In this document: one piece after another, positions 1-8,375 of the stretch
Layout: every line of letters begins with the position of its first letter
How positions within the stretch are numbered: the first letter of the stretch is position 1
Assembly: GCA_028291515.1 (NCBI GenBank)
Contig: JAQGHU010000101.1
Coordinates: 1-46,502, forward strand
Reading direction: 5' to 3'
DNA length: 46,502 bases
Source of the DNA: Schlesneria sp.
GTDB taxonomy: Bacteria; Planctomycetota; Planctomycetia; Planctomycetales; Planctomycetaceae
Translations under genes and position numbers: made by a program
Notes under the pieces: generated by a model
The model's database searches: none
What the model saw: only the letters and a program-made list of their open reading frames with translations
Told to the model about the DNA's origin: nothing

Positions 1-598
1 ACGGAACGCGGAATTCCATCTTCGTGCTCTTCGTGTCCTTCGTGGTAACTCTCTATCCTCTTCCCCGCCGAGGGAGGTTGTGTCATGCGGCCCAATGCGA
101 TTCTATCACACTAGATCGCCTTGAAGACCACGTACTGTGTACTCCGCACTCAGTACCGCATACTCAATCGTCTCGCCACCCGAATCACTCCTCCAAATCC
201 GTGTTCATCCGTGGCCCCGCCTTCTCCTAAATCCGCTGGCCCCGGAATTCCGCTTTCCGTCGCTGGCCCATCTGCCCCGAGGTTGTGTCATGCAACTCTC
301 CTCTCTTCCTTTGCGCCTCCGCGGCTTCGCGTGAAAATAGCCTTCTCTTCCGCAGTGCGAGTAGGCAGCGACCCCTGTTCAGCGGCCAGAGGTTGTGTCG
401 GACACTTTTCACAATATGACACCTCAAAATCCGTGTTCATCCGTGTCAATCCGTGGCTCGCCTTCTCTTGAATCCAATTTCCGTCGCTTGGCCCTCAGCC
501 CTCGCCCCTCAGCCTTCCAGTTGTGTCATACAGCCATGATATGATCTTGCGTGTCGTGAGTTTGCGATCTCCGCCTGGATCATGTTGGAAAGTGAAGC
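1..598. repeat. Non-coding, degenerate short-repeat region
   Basis: No convincing gene is present in these first 600 bases. The stretch is built from short recurring phrases. GAGGTTGTGTCATGC occurs at 74-88 and 279-293, with shortened versions at 389-399 and about 519-529. AATCCGTGTTCATCCGTG occurs at about 197-214 and again at 428-445. Runs such as CTTCGTG are repeated around 20-45, and CCTCAGCC/CTCGCCCC-type runs occur near 490-515. The short open frames that cross it are rich in Pro, Arg and Ser and have no ribosome binding site. I infer a decaying intergenic repeat cluster rather than coding DNA. Confidence 0.5.
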
Positions 599-979
599 AT
601 GGGCAATGTGTTGTTGGTGGGCGTGGGCGGGTTTATCGGATCGGCTCTGCGGTTCGTGGTGACGAACGTGGCGCAGAGTGTTTTTGCCGAGCGATTTCCG
701 ATTGGGACGTTACTGGTCAACCTGATCGGTTGCCTGTTGATCGGGGCGATCTCGCAAGTGTTTGAGAGCCGCGCTGAATCTTCCGAGTCGATGCGTCTCT
801 TTCTGGTCGTCGGGATCCTGGGCGGCTTCACGACGTTTTCGTCGTTTGGAAACGACACTATCAACGCGATGCGATCGTCGGCCGTCTTGCTGGCCGGAGT
901 CAATGTTGTGTCGCAAGTCGTCGGCGGTTTGTTCCTGGTCTGGCTGGGCCGACTGATGGTTCAGGTTGTCTGCAAGTAG
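599..979 (+). CDS. crcB: CrcB/Fluc-type fluoride ion channel
   Basis: Predicted inner-membrane fluoride exporter of the CrcB/Fluc family, which relieves fluoride toxicity by letting F- leave the cell through a dual-topology dimer. The 126-residue length and four hydrophobic segments fit the family. Visible family motifs are the N-terminal GGFIGSALR, the GTLLVN..G segment with Asn41, and GGFTTFSSF at residues 75-83, which contains the conserved Phe-box and the Na+-site threonines. The ATG at 599 gives the normal family N-terminus; the ribosome site upstream is weak (GGAAAG). I looked for a fluoride riboswitch in the leader and did not see its conserved core. The gene stands alone, followed by a 162-base gap before the esterase gene. 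Confidence 0.93.
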   Translation: MGNVLLVGVGGFIGSALRFVVTNVAQSVFAERFPIGTLLVNLIGCLLIGAISQVFESRAESSESMRLFLVVGILGGFTTFSSFGNDTINAMRSSAVLLAGVNVVSQVVGGLFLVWLGRLMVQVVCK

Positions 980-1141
980 CAGCACTTTGCCGTCGCATCG
1001 TCTCCCCTCTTCCAATTTAAAATTGGCATTTTGCAATTCGCAATGTCCTCCCCCTATTCCCCGCCCGCCACCTTTACTCAAAGACCCTTCTCGATAAGCT
1101 ACGTGCGACTCGACCTAGACTTGACGAAAGAATCACGACAT

Positions 1142-2080
1142 ATGCCTTTGCATCCTCAAGCGGCGAAATTTCTGAATCTGCTGAGCCTGTTGAAAAACCC
1201 GGCAATGGAATCGTTGCCGATCGATGTCACTCGCCGTGCGTTGATCCTTGGCAGCGCGGTGAAGTTGGCACCCGCCAAGCTGGGTCGCGTGGAGACTCGT
1301 TCGATCCTCGGGCCAGATGGTGACGAACTGCAGGTTCGCATTTACTGGCCGGTGGGGACCGCTCCCTTTGCGGCGTGTCTGTATTTTCATGGCGGCGGCT
1401 GGGTGTTGAACAACATCGATACCCATGATGACCTCGTGCAGCGGTTGGCCGAGGCATCTGGGTGTGTGTTCATCTCAGTCGACTACCGACTGGCTCCTGA
1501 ACACAAATACCCGGCTGCCGTGGAAGACGCTTATGTCGCTTTAGACTGGGTCGTGCAAAATGCGAGCGACCTGCAAATCGATCCGGCCAAGGTCGCCGTC
1601 AGTGGTGATAGTGCCGGCGGAAACATTGCCGCGGCGTTGTGCTTGATGACGCGGGATCGCGGCGGTCCTGCGATCGCTTTCCAGGCCTTGATCTACCCGA
1701 TCACCGACTGCGATTTCGATCGGCCTTCGTATCGGGACAACGCAGACGGATACTTCCTCACGACATCTCAGATGCAATGGTTCTGGAACCACTACGTCCA
1801 ATCGCCTGAACAGATGCGTGAGCCGTACGCGTCACCGCTGTTGGCGGATTCACTGCAGGGATTGCCTCCAGCGTTGATCTTGACTGCCGAATTCGATCCG
1901 TTGCGCGATGAAGGAGAAGCCTATGCAATCGCACTCAGTGCAGCAGGTGCGGCGACGGAACTGGTTCAGTATGACGGGATGATCCACGCGTTCCTGAAAC
2001 GAGTCGACCAGTTCGACACGGCCGTGGAAGCGATCAACTTGATCGGTGATCGGTTAAAGCGCCAGTTGGCCACGACGTAG
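1142..2080 (+). CDS. Alpha/beta hydrolase, HSL-family esterase
   Basis: A 312-residue carboxylesterase/lipase of the hormone-sensitive lipase (alpha/beta hydrolase fold-3) family, expected to hydrolyse short acyl esters. The oxyanion-hole motif HGGGW lies at residues 83-87, the nucleophile elbow GDSAGGN carries Ser157, and the remaining triad members are Asp252 (in EFDPLRDEG) and His282 (in GMIHAF). YRLAPEHKYPAA is another family signature. No signal peptide is visible, so it is probably cytoplasmic. I chose the ATG at 1142 because it starts a normal family N-terminus; an upstream in-frame start at 1031 would add 37 residues of intergenic-looking sequence. The natural substrate cannot be told from the sequence. 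Confidence 0.92.
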   Translation: MPLHPQAAKFLNLLSLLKNPAMESLPIDVTRRALILGSAVKLAPAKLGRVETRSILGPDGDELQVRIYWPVGTAPFAACLYFHGGGWVLNNIDTHDDLVQRLAEASGCVFISVDYRLAPEHKYPAAVEDAYVALDWVVQNASDLQIDPAKVAVSGDSAGGNIAAALCLMTRDRGGPAIAFQALIYPITDCDFDRPSYRDNADGYFLTTSQMQWFWNHYVQSPEQMREPYASPLLADSLQGLPPALILTAEFDPLRDEGEAYAIALSAAGAATELVQYDGMIHAFLKRVDQFDTAVEAINLIGDRLKRQLATT

Positions 2081-2091
2081 AGTCAGTGAGC

Positions 2092-3723
2092 CTACGCCGC
2101 TTTCGCTTGTGGCGGTTGATTGGCGCAGGCGATCCAGTGCGAGACTTCTTTCAGATCCGGTCGTTCGCTGCCTCGCAGGATTCGTTCACCGGCAGGCGTG
2201 ATGACGAACGAGTCGACTTTCTTCAGCAAGGCGTCGGCACGAGCGGATGCCAATTCGTCGCGATGACTGATGCCGCACGCTGTCAGGATCTGGGCGTCGT
2301 GGCCTCGTAAGCTAGGCACCGTACAACACAGGTCGGCCTGCATCTGCCAGGTCAGGATTGTGTAGGGATCGATATGTGGATCTTTGATTCGATCAGCGAG
2401 GCGATCTGGATCGACGGACAACAAGTCTCCGACGGTCTCAATCCCTTGTTTTTCGAGGACCGCTGCGGTCTTCGCTCCAATGGAGGGAGCTTTCTCGACC
2501 GGCATAGTCAGATCGAGATAGAAACGGTCCGCCTTCGTTTCTGGCGGTGGCGCGGGTTGCACTTTCACAGTGGGTGTGGGAGCAGTCGCAGCGGGCTTCG
2601 TGACAGGGGCTTTCGCTGGCTCAACAGGCTTCTGCTCAATCTTCGGCGGTCTGGTCGGTACAGGTTTCGGAGCATCAGCAACGATGGGTGGTGCAGCGAC
2701 GACTTTGGGTTTCACCTGCTTCGTCGGACGAGGCCGCGCGGGGGCACCAGTCCCATGAGCGACACCCATCGAAGTCGGTGCTGGCTGTTCGTCGAGTTGC
2801 TCCAAAGGCTTCTTCAGGACTTCCTCGGCGTGGATCGCACGAATCGTGTAGTCATCTTCGGTCAGGGCGTCGACAACTTTGCCGGTCGCCTGAAACTCTT
2901 TGAATGTCGCTTCAACGATCGCACGTTCTTTGCCGTCCTTCAGCTTCTTCGTCACCCAGAAGATCGGAATGGTCAGTTGAGACATAATCCCCAGCAGGGT
3001 GATGCTGGTGGCAGGGGGCGATGCTTTCGCATCAGCCAGGGCGCGTTCCATGATGCGGGCGTAACCGACGACGGCGTGACCGATCAGTTTGGCGATCCGA
3101 TCTTTCATCTCCTGATCGAGGCCGGCCGGAGGATTCTTCACCCCTTGCTTGATGTCGTAGTGTTCGATGCAGACTTCGTAATGGGGGTTGGCCAGATCAG
3201 CTCCCGCTTTGACCATCTTCGGCAGCCAGTCGGTGCCGGCCGGAATGGTGACTTCGGGCCAGCCCCCGAGATCCGCTTCGAGGATGTCAGTGAGGTCGCG
3301 ATAGGCACACGCGATGCTCCATTCGGCCGCTCGATGGACGACACTTTCGGCTTCACATTGGCCGGTGTGATACGGCTGAATCGGGTCGGTGTAGTAGTGA
3401 CTGAGGACCCCGGCCGCGTAGATTGCATCAGACCACTTCTTCGCTCGCAACGCTTCGACGGTGGCGTCGTACCATTTCTGAGTCGCGGCGATCGCGCCGC
3501 CCCAATAGTTGTCGCGCACATGCAGCACGTGGTTCTTGAAGTCCTTGAACTTGTTATCCGGAGCCTTCGATCCATCCAGATAAGTCTCGACGTTCTTCAG
3601 GCACAGATTCCGCCAGTTGTCCGCAGCCGGGCCGCGAAGATGGTTCAAAGCGTCGAGCGCCAGCTTGTGATGGGTGCTCGAACACTTCCAGGCGAACAGC
3701 ACGTTAAACAACGTCGACGACAT
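2092..3723 (-). CDS. Zinc phospholipase C-like protein with C-terminal helix-hairpin-helix region
   Basis: A 543-residue protein in three parts. Residues 1-300 resemble the zinc-dependent phospholipase C / S1-P1 nuclease fold: Trp12 and His18/His19 near the N-terminus, and the metal-binding run HYYTDPIQPYHTGQ with His109, Asp113 and His119. Residues of about 310-400 are a Pro/Lys/Ala-rich linker. The C-terminal part, from about residue 405, reads as helix-hairpin-helix repeats of the DUF4332 type (PSIGAKTAAVLEKQGIETV, then a second related unit). No signal peptide is seen, which is unusual for bacterial PLCs and suggests an intracellular role. The start was set at the ATG at 3721-3723; a TTG four codons upstream is possible. 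The gene converges with the upstream esterase gene, with only 11 bases between them. Function is inferred only at fold level. Confidence 0.8.
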   Translation of the reverse strand: MSSTLFNVLFAWKCSSTHHKLALDALNHLRGPAADNWRNLCLKNVETYLDGSKAPDNKFKDFKNHVLHVRDNYWGGAIAATQKWYDATVEALRAKKWSDAIYAAGVLSHYYTDPIQPYHTGQCEAESVVHRAAEWSIACAYRDLTDILEADLGGWPEVTIPAGTDWLPKMVKAGADLANPHYEVCIEHYDIKQGVKNPPAGLDQEMKDRIAKLIGHAVVGYARIMERALADAKASPPATSITLLGIMSQLTIPIFWVTKKLKDGKERAIVEATFKEFQATGKVVDALTEDDYTIRAIHAEEVLKKPLEQLDEQPAPTSMGVAHGTGAPARPRPTKQVKPKVVAAPPIVADAPKPVPTRPPKIEQKPVEPAKAPVTKPAATAPTPTVKVQPAPPPETKADRFYLDLTMPVEKAPSIGAKTAAVLEKQGIETVGDLLSVDPDRLADRIKDPHIDPYTILTWQMQADLCCTVPSLRGHDAQILTACGISHRDELASARADALLKKVDSFVITPAGERILRGSERPDLKEVSHWIACANQPPQAKAA

Positions 3724-3989
3724 GGCAAGGAGCAATCGAGAAGTGAGGAGACAACATGTTCAGAGTGAGACTGGCGACGGAAAGCTCGCAAAACACGGAA
3801 TAACCGGCAAGATCATCTCGCCCACTGGCCCGTGCGAAACAGCGGCCACCTGAAAAAGTTGCAGAAAGCGGCAATTTATGCCGGTCATCAGAGTAATTCT
3901 TGATCTAAGTTGAACTAGGACCGATGGAATCAGGAAGACCACCATCGGGCTGACCAAGTCACTCTCAGCCCCTTTGAGACCCCGCGATC

Positions 3990-4226
3990 ATGAACAAGTT
4001 CTACATTCTACACCCCGCCGAACAACTGCATCAGCGCATCCATTTGACGCTGTCTCGCGATCCTTACGTCGGTGGTCGCCCCGTCCAGTTTGATCTGGTT
4101 GACGGGAACGTCTTGCTGACTGGCTCGGTCCGGACGTACTTCCAGAAGCAAATGGCTCAGGAATCGCTTCGCGGTATCGAAGGCGTGGGACGCGTTGTCA
4201 ACCAGTTGGAAGTCGTGCGTAATTAG
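3990..4226 (+). CDS. Single BON-domain protein
   Basis: A 78-residue protein consisting of essentially one BON domain, a small alpha/beta module found in OsmY-like and secretin-associated proteins and thought to bind phospholipid or other envelope surfaces. The recognisable core is VDGNVLLTGSVRTYFQKQMAQESLRGIEGVGRVVNQLEV, here cited by its features: the hydrophobic strand, the G-S-V turn, a helix, and the closing V-x-N-x-L-x-V strand. There is no signal peptide, so it is probably cytoplasmic or acts on the inner face of the membrane. It is transcribed divergently from the PLC-like gene and converges on the 626-residue gene. Its stop codon lies in the first arm of a hairpin at 4226-4267. Confidence 0.82.
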   Translation: MNKFYILHPAEQLHQRIHLTLSRDPYVGGRPVQFDLVDGNVLLTGSVRTYFQKQMAQESLRGIEGVGRVVNQLEVVRN

Positions 4227-4267
4227 TAGCATAGACGGCACACGGAATGTGCCTTCTACATTGCTAC
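4226..4267. terminator. Hairpin shared by two convergent genes
   Basis: An imperfect inverted repeat spans the gap between convergent genes. GTAGCA (4226-4231) pairs with TGCTAC (4262-4267), TAGA (4232-4235) with TCTA (4255-4258), and GGCACA (4237-4242) with TGTGCC (4248-4253), closing on a five-base loop. It touches the stop codons of both the BON gene and the minus-strand 626-residue gene. It lacks a clear U-tract, so intrinsic termination is uncertain. Its core GGCACACGGAATGTGCC is nearly identical to the hairpin at 37.7 kb, so it may be a mobile-type repeat used as a terminator. Confidence 0.55.
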
Positions 4268-6144
4268 GCTTCGACCATCAAGAAGGGATCGACATCGCCC
4301 TTTTTGTTGACTCGGCCGACGACTGTTTCATTCCACGTATGGTGGCCCAACACGGCTCGTGACTCGCCCGTGTCTTTCAGGCTGCGGAAGATCAGCAGTT
4401 GTAGGTCGTCGATCTTCAATCGATGTCCGGCTGCGATGTCCGGGCCGATGACGCGTCCATCTTCGGTGACAGTCAGCGTTCGCCATTGAGCGTTCCCGCG
4501 TGAACGCGAAACGCCCCAGTCGAGGATCAGCGGTGCGAACAGCCCTTCGCCTTGCGCGACCTGGGTCAACGTCAGCTTTCCGTCTGCACCGGCGAAGTTG
4601 TGTGGAGTGCTCTGCACACGATCTTGAGCGACAGCGAGCGGAAACGCCCGGGCACGGAATCCCTTCGCGGCCAGTTGGACTTCGCGAGTCGCCGTGTCTG
4701 GACGAGGTTGAATGTCGTCGCTCAGCGGCAGTTCGGACTGGTACTCGATTCGTTGGTTGGGGACGCCGCTGACCGAATCGGCCAGCAGCAGGAATCGCTC
4801 GGCGCGAGACAGCATGACGATGCGTTCTACTCGCAGCTTTCCGGGGCCCAGCATCTGCAACTCGATGTAGTCCGCATCCGGGTCGCTCTGCCAGCAGACG
4901 CAGGTCCATTCTTCGGCGAGCTCGACCGGCACGCCGCCAATCGTCAGTTTGATCGTCCAGTCGCCGTGAATCAGCGGTCGTCCTGAGGCCGTCACGTCCA
5001 GTTGTGGAAAATGGCGGTGGTGGGCAATCGCGACGCTATCTGCTTGCACGGTCCAATCACTTCGCAACAGTGCGAATCGAGCGAAGTCGGATTGGTTCGA
5101 CGGCATCGACAACACGCCATCGGCGCGAGGCCGCGCCGGAGGCTTCCCGGAGATCGCACGCTTGACCGATCGCAGATAGGAGCCGACGGGGCCGATCTCG
5201 GGCAGGCCGCAGACTTCGGCGGCGGCGTTCAGGACTGGCAATGGCTGCAGTTTTAATCCATTAGAAAGAGCGGCACGTCCATCGGGTCGACACAGCGGGA
5301 TCGATCGTTCGACAACCGACTGCAGTCGCTCTTCCTGATCGCGATTCCAGACGCGCAGATCGAATGCGCGTCCAATGCAGGTCGCTCGAACCAGCGGTGC
5401 CAACCAGAGCGGCAAACGTTCGACCAAGTCGGCGTGTGGTGTCCCGTCGGTGTCGGTATTGCCGATCAAGTCGCTGCCAAGTTCCTTCTTACCCGCTTTC
5501 ATCACCAGCGAGGCCCCCGCGATTCCTTCGAACACCAATCCAGCCAGGAAAGGGATTTCGCCCCGTTCCATCAGATTGACGTCGGTGGGGATCGTCGGGT
5601 CGACTTCCTTCGGCAGGTCACGGATCAGCCGAACTGCGGACAACAGCGAATGTCGCCAAAGACGCCAGAACTGCTGAGGTCGAAGCTTAGTGTCGGTGCA
5701 GGCCAACAGTTCCAAGCTGGCAATCAGGGCGAACGCAGCGTTGTCGGTTTGAACAGTCTGCGGTTCGCCCGTCAGAGCATAGATCAATGACGCGACGCGC
5801 TGGGCGAAGGTGCGAGTCGCTTTGACGGCCGGGCGACGTTGCGTCTTGAGCGGCTTGGCGACTCCCACTGCCTCTTCGAGCAACGGAACCAGTTCGGCTT
5901 CATCGGGGAAAGCGGGGTGCGACCACAGGATCGACGCGCTGTAGGCGGTGGCGGAGTCGCCTTTTGCTTGTCGCAGATGCTGCTGACAGGCGGCGATGAA
6001 CGCTTTGACGTCCCCGGTGCTGGCTGCCGCTTTCAAGGACGCATTGGCCCCTCGCTCCCATTCGATTGCCTTCAGGAAATCGGCATCACTGGCGGCCGAC
6101 ACGTCGGCGGAGTAGCTGGAAAACGAAAGGGAAACCTGCGTCAT
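4264..6144 (-). CDS. Planctomycete protein of unknown function, 626 residues
   Basis: I do not recognise this protein with confidence. It is 626 residues without a signal peptide. The first 260 residues look helical (many Ala, Leu and Arg), with the region QQFWRLWRHSLLSAVRLIRDLP standing out. The second half reads as beta-strands, with segments such as LLRSDWTVQADSVAIAHH and HGDWTIKLTIGGVPVEL. A helical domain followed by a beta-sandwich is vaguely reminiscent of heparinase II/III-type proteins, but I see no catalytic signature, so this is only a suggestion. The ATG at 6142-6144 has a poor ribosome site. The gene ends in a hairpin shared with the BON gene. Confidence 0.75.
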   Translation of the reverse strand: MTQVSLSFSSYSADVSAASDADFLKAIEWERGANASLKAAASTGDVKAFIAACQQHLRQAKGDSATAYSASILWSHPAFPDEAELVPLLEEAVGVAKPLKTQRRPAVKATRTFAQRVASLIYALTGEPQTVQTDNAAFALIASLELLACTDTKLRPQQFWRLWRHSLLSAVRLIRDLPKEVDPTIPTDVNLMERGEIPFLAGLVFEGIAGASLVMKAGKKELGSDLIGNTDTDGTPHADLVERLPLWLAPLVRATCIGRAFDLRVWNRDQEERLQSVVERSIPLCRPDGRAALSNGLKLQPLPVLNAAAEVCGLPEIGPVGSYLRSVKRAISGKPPARPRADGVLSMPSNQSDFARFALLRSDWTVQADSVAIAHHRHFPQLDVTASGRPLIHGDWTIKLTIGGVPVELAEEWTCVCWQSDPDADYIELQMLGPGKLRVERIVMLSRAERFLLLADSVSGVPNQRIEYQSELPLSDDIQPRPDTATREVQLAAKGFRARAFPLAVAQDRVQSTPHNFAGADGKLTLTQVAQGEGLFAPLILDWGVSRSRGNAQWRTLTVTEDGRVIGPDIAAGHRLKIDDLQLLIFRSLKDTGESRAVLGHHTWNETVVGRVNKKGDVDPFLMVEA

Positions 6145-6393
6145 AAGAGACTCGCAATCTCGACAATTCGGTTAGTCCCAACCGGATGTCGACAGATGAA
6201 GACGGATCAGTTCGCGTGCGACAGACATCCGAGTCCATCGCACCAGCGGAATCGCAAAGTTCGGCATCCGCAGTGAACTCGGCAGCAGCGTAGCTTGCCG
6301 CCACCGAATTGCAACGAGCGCGCGGCGAGTTCCCGAAAATAGCATGGGCATTCGGTTGCGGACTGGTCAAGACGTGACCCAGAAACGTCCCAC
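6145..6393. other. Intergenic, no feature recognised
   Basis: This is the left part of the 376-base gap between the 626-residue gene and the ECF sigma factor gene. I see no ribosome site with a credible frame, no RNA gene and no clear promoter. The right part of the gap holds the perfect inverted repeat described separately. Confidence 0.4.
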
Positions 6394-6473
6394 CGTCATT
6401 CCCGCGCAGGCGGGAATCCATCTGTTTCCGAGTCGTCAAGGTTCACTGGATTCCCGCCTGCGCGGGAATGACG
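6394..6473. repeat. Perfect 27-bp inverted-repeat element
   Basis: CGTCATTCCCGCGCAGGCGG and the rest of its 27-base arm (6394-6420) are exactly mirrored at 6447-6473 across a 26-base loop. The CATTCCCGC...GCGGGAATCCA arm is of the kind found scattered through many bacterial genomes as intergenic REP/MITE-like repeats. A second, one-mismatch copy lies at 8222-8358 and a single arm lies at 40007-40033. It sits between two minus-strand genes, downstream of the sigma factor gene, where transcription of it would give a very stable hairpin. Confidence 0.85.
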
Positions 6474-6520
6474 ATGCTGCTGATCGAAGCCCATTTTTGG
6501 TTGAAGTAGCGACAGATGAC

Positions 6521-7801
6521 TCAACACTCTGACTCGCACGTGGCCAGCTTACGCTGCAGGAACTGAGCTTCAGCGGGGTTACGAGCCAAGTCGAGCGCCA
6601 TCTGGAAGCACAGCCGAGCCTCCGCGAAACGTCCCGCCTGACGATGGAATTCGCCTTGGGCCGCGGGATAAAAGGGATAGTCCTTCAGCTTCGACAGGTC
6701 GGGGACCGATTCCAACTCCCGCAATCCTTCGTCCGGTCCACGCGAGTAGCCCGCCGCGATCGCTCGGTTCAGCGCGACGATGGGAGTCGGCTTGAACTGA
6801 TAGAGCAGGTCGTACAGTTCCAGAATGCGATTCCAGTCCGTGTTCGCATAAGTTTCCGCACTGCTGTGCAAGCAGGCGATGACCGCTTCCAGATGAAATT
6901 CGCTCAGCTCATTACCTGCGGCCGACTTCTCCAGAAACGCGAATCCTTGGCCGACCAGTTGCTGGTCCCATGTCGACCGGTCCTGGCTCTCTAGCTGGAT
7001 CAAAAATCCTTCCGCGTCCACTCGACCGGGCAGTCTCGCGGCATTGAAACAGAAGAGTGCGACCAGGGCGAACGTCCTGGGTCGAGCCCCCTGAGGGTGT
7101 TCGCACAACAGCAGGGCCAATCGCAAGGCTTCGTAGCACAGGTCTTCGCGGATCGTCGTTTCCGACTGGCTGCCGTGATAGCCTTCGTTGAATAGCAGGT
7201 AGATCGCCTGATAGACCGCTTCCAGGCGCTCGGAGAATGCCGCGGCATCGGTCACTTCGGCCAGTGAGCCCGATTCGCGAAACAGTTTGCGGGCCCGGCC
7301 CAGCCGCTTCTCGATCGAATCGACGTTCGCCAGCAGGGCATTCGCAATCTCCGCGACACTAAAGCCACAGAGCGTCTTCAGGATGAGCGTGACTTGGACT
7401 TCGCTGGAGAGGTCCGGATGACAGCAGGAAAACATCAGGCGCAGTTGATCGTCTTGAATCACCTTCTCGAAATCGGGCTGCGATTCGAGTGTTTTCTCGC
7501 GTATTTGAAGCAATCCGGTCAGTTCCGGAGCCAGTTCACCCAACTGACTGTCGCGACGAATTAAGTCGATCGCCCGGTTCCGAGCGACTCGCATCAGCCA
7601 GGCCGAAGGATTGTCGGGCAAACCGTGCAGGGACCACGATTGCAAGGCCTGACAGAGCGCGTCCTGGACCACGTCCTCGGCCAGGCTCAGGCGGCTCAGC
7701 CCGAACAGCCTCGTCAAATACGAAACCATCTTCCCCGCCTCGCGACGGAAAAGATGGTCCACTAATTCGGGGATATCCTGCATCAAACACTCGATAGTCA
7801 C
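6521..7801 (-). CDS. ECF42-type RNA polymerase sigma factor with C-terminal extension
   Basis: A 426-residue ECF sigma factor. The sigma-2 region lies at about residues 15-80 (LAEDVVQDALCQALQSW, then NPSAWLMRVARNRAIDLIRR). The sigma-4 region lies at about 115-170 (VQVTLILKTLCGFSVAEIANALL). A roughly 230-residue DUF6596/TPR-like extension follows, with YLLFNEGYHGS and FNAARLPGRVDAEG. This architecture, with a neighbouring DGPF protein, is that of group ECF42, in which the extension rather than an anti-sigma factor is thought to control activity. Its GTG start overlaps the TGA of the DGPF gene by four bases (GTGA), indicating translational coupling; an ATG six codons in is an alternative. No anti-sigma factor gene is nearby. 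What signal it answers cannot be seen. Confidence 0.93.
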   Translation of the reverse strand: MTIECLMQDIPELVDHLFRREAGKMVSYLTRLFGLSRLSLAEDVVQDALCQALQSWSLHGLPDNPSAWLMRVARNRAIDLIRRDSQLGELAPELTGLLQIREKTLESQPDFEKVIQDDQLRLMFSCCHPDLSSEVQVTLILKTLCGFSVAEIANALLANVDSIEKRLGRARKLFRESGSLAEVTDAAAFSERLEAVYQAIYLLFNEGYHGSQSETTIREDLCYEALRLALLLCEHPQGARPRTFALVALFCFNAARLPGRVDAEGFLIQLESQDRSTWDQQLVGQGFAFLEKSAAGNELSEFHLEAVIACLHSSAETYANTDWNRILELYDLLYQFKPTPIVALNRAIAAGYSRGPDEGLRELESVPDLSKLKDYPFYPAAQGEFHRQAGRFAEARLCFQMALDLARNPAEAQFLQRKLATCESEC

Positions 7802-8139
7802 GAAATGATCGGCCGAACCTCAACCAGGCCATCGCCGGACAGGACGGGGCAACCCTTGGCAAGTTCCACGGCTTGTGCCAGATCTGTTGCCTGGATGACC
7901 AGGTACCCGCCGATTGTGTCTTTGGCTTCGGCATAGGGTCCATCAGTCACCGTTTTGGATTTGCCGCGAACCATCATACCCGAACCATCCAACCGCTCGC
8001 CGGGCTGGACGACATGGTCATTCTGCTTCAGCTCGGCCATCCAGCTCATCCAGGCCTTGGTCAGTTCCTGCATTCGCTCGGGCGAAGTCGATTTGCTGAG
8101 GCCTTCATTGTTCCAGAAGAGATACAAGAATTTGGACAT
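7798..8139 (-). CDS. YCII-related DGPF-domain protein
   Basis: A 113-residue cytoplasmic protein of the YCII/DGPF family, small ferredoxin-like dimers encoded beside ECF sigma factors and thought to be their regulated partners. The signature TDGPYAEAKDTIGGY near residues 65-80 gives the family its name, and the N-terminus MSKFLYLFWNNE and the VELAKGCPVL segment fit. An excellent ribosome site, AGGAG seven bases ahead of the ATG, fixes the start at 8137-8139. It lies between the DoxX-like gene upstream and the sigma gene, which it overlaps by four bases, so the two are surely co-expressed. The enzymatic activity, if any, is unknown for the family. Confidence 0.93.
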   Translation of the reverse strand: MSKFLYLFWNNEGLSKSTSPERMQELTKAWMSWMAELKQNDHVVQPGERLDGSGMMVRGKSKTVTDGPYAEAKDTIGGYLVIQATDLAQAVELAKGCPVLSGDGLVEVRPIIS

Positions 8140-8221
8140 CAAATTGCTCCTGACTTGGGGTGGGTGTTGTTTTAGCTTGGACTATTCACAGGTCAAGATC
8201 GTCGTCTGGGGCGCTTCTGTT

Positions 8222-8358
8222 CGTCATTCCCGCGAAGGCGGGAATCCAGTTTATTGGGACGAGTCGCCACTGATGCTGGGAATCGACCAACATTCCCGCG
8301 TTCTGGCATTATGACCGTCTTGACGACCCGCTGGATTCCCGCCTCCGCGGGAATGACG
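8222..8358. repeat. 28-bp inverted-repeat element with long spacer
   Basis: The arm CGTCATTCCCGCGAAGGCGG plus eight further bases (8222-8249) is mirrored at 8331-8358 with one mismatch across an 81-base spacer. It is a second copy of the element at 6394-6473, but with a longer centre that carries an internal ATTCCCGCG copy near 8291. It lies between the DoxX-like and DGPF genes on the minus strand, so it could lower expression of the downstream DGPF-sigma pair or separate their transcription. Confidence 0.82.
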
Positions 8359-8375
8359 GAAGCAGGCGTCATCGC

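Noticed and set aside
520-598. A fluoride riboswitch in the crcB leader
   Set aside because: The conserved pseudoknot core that I would expect is not seen in these bases.
2374-3768. A 464-residue plus-strand open frame
   Set aside because: It lies antisense to the PLC-like gene, is rich in Arg, Phe and Gly, and has no domain or ribosome site. It is a shadow of GC-rich coding DNA.
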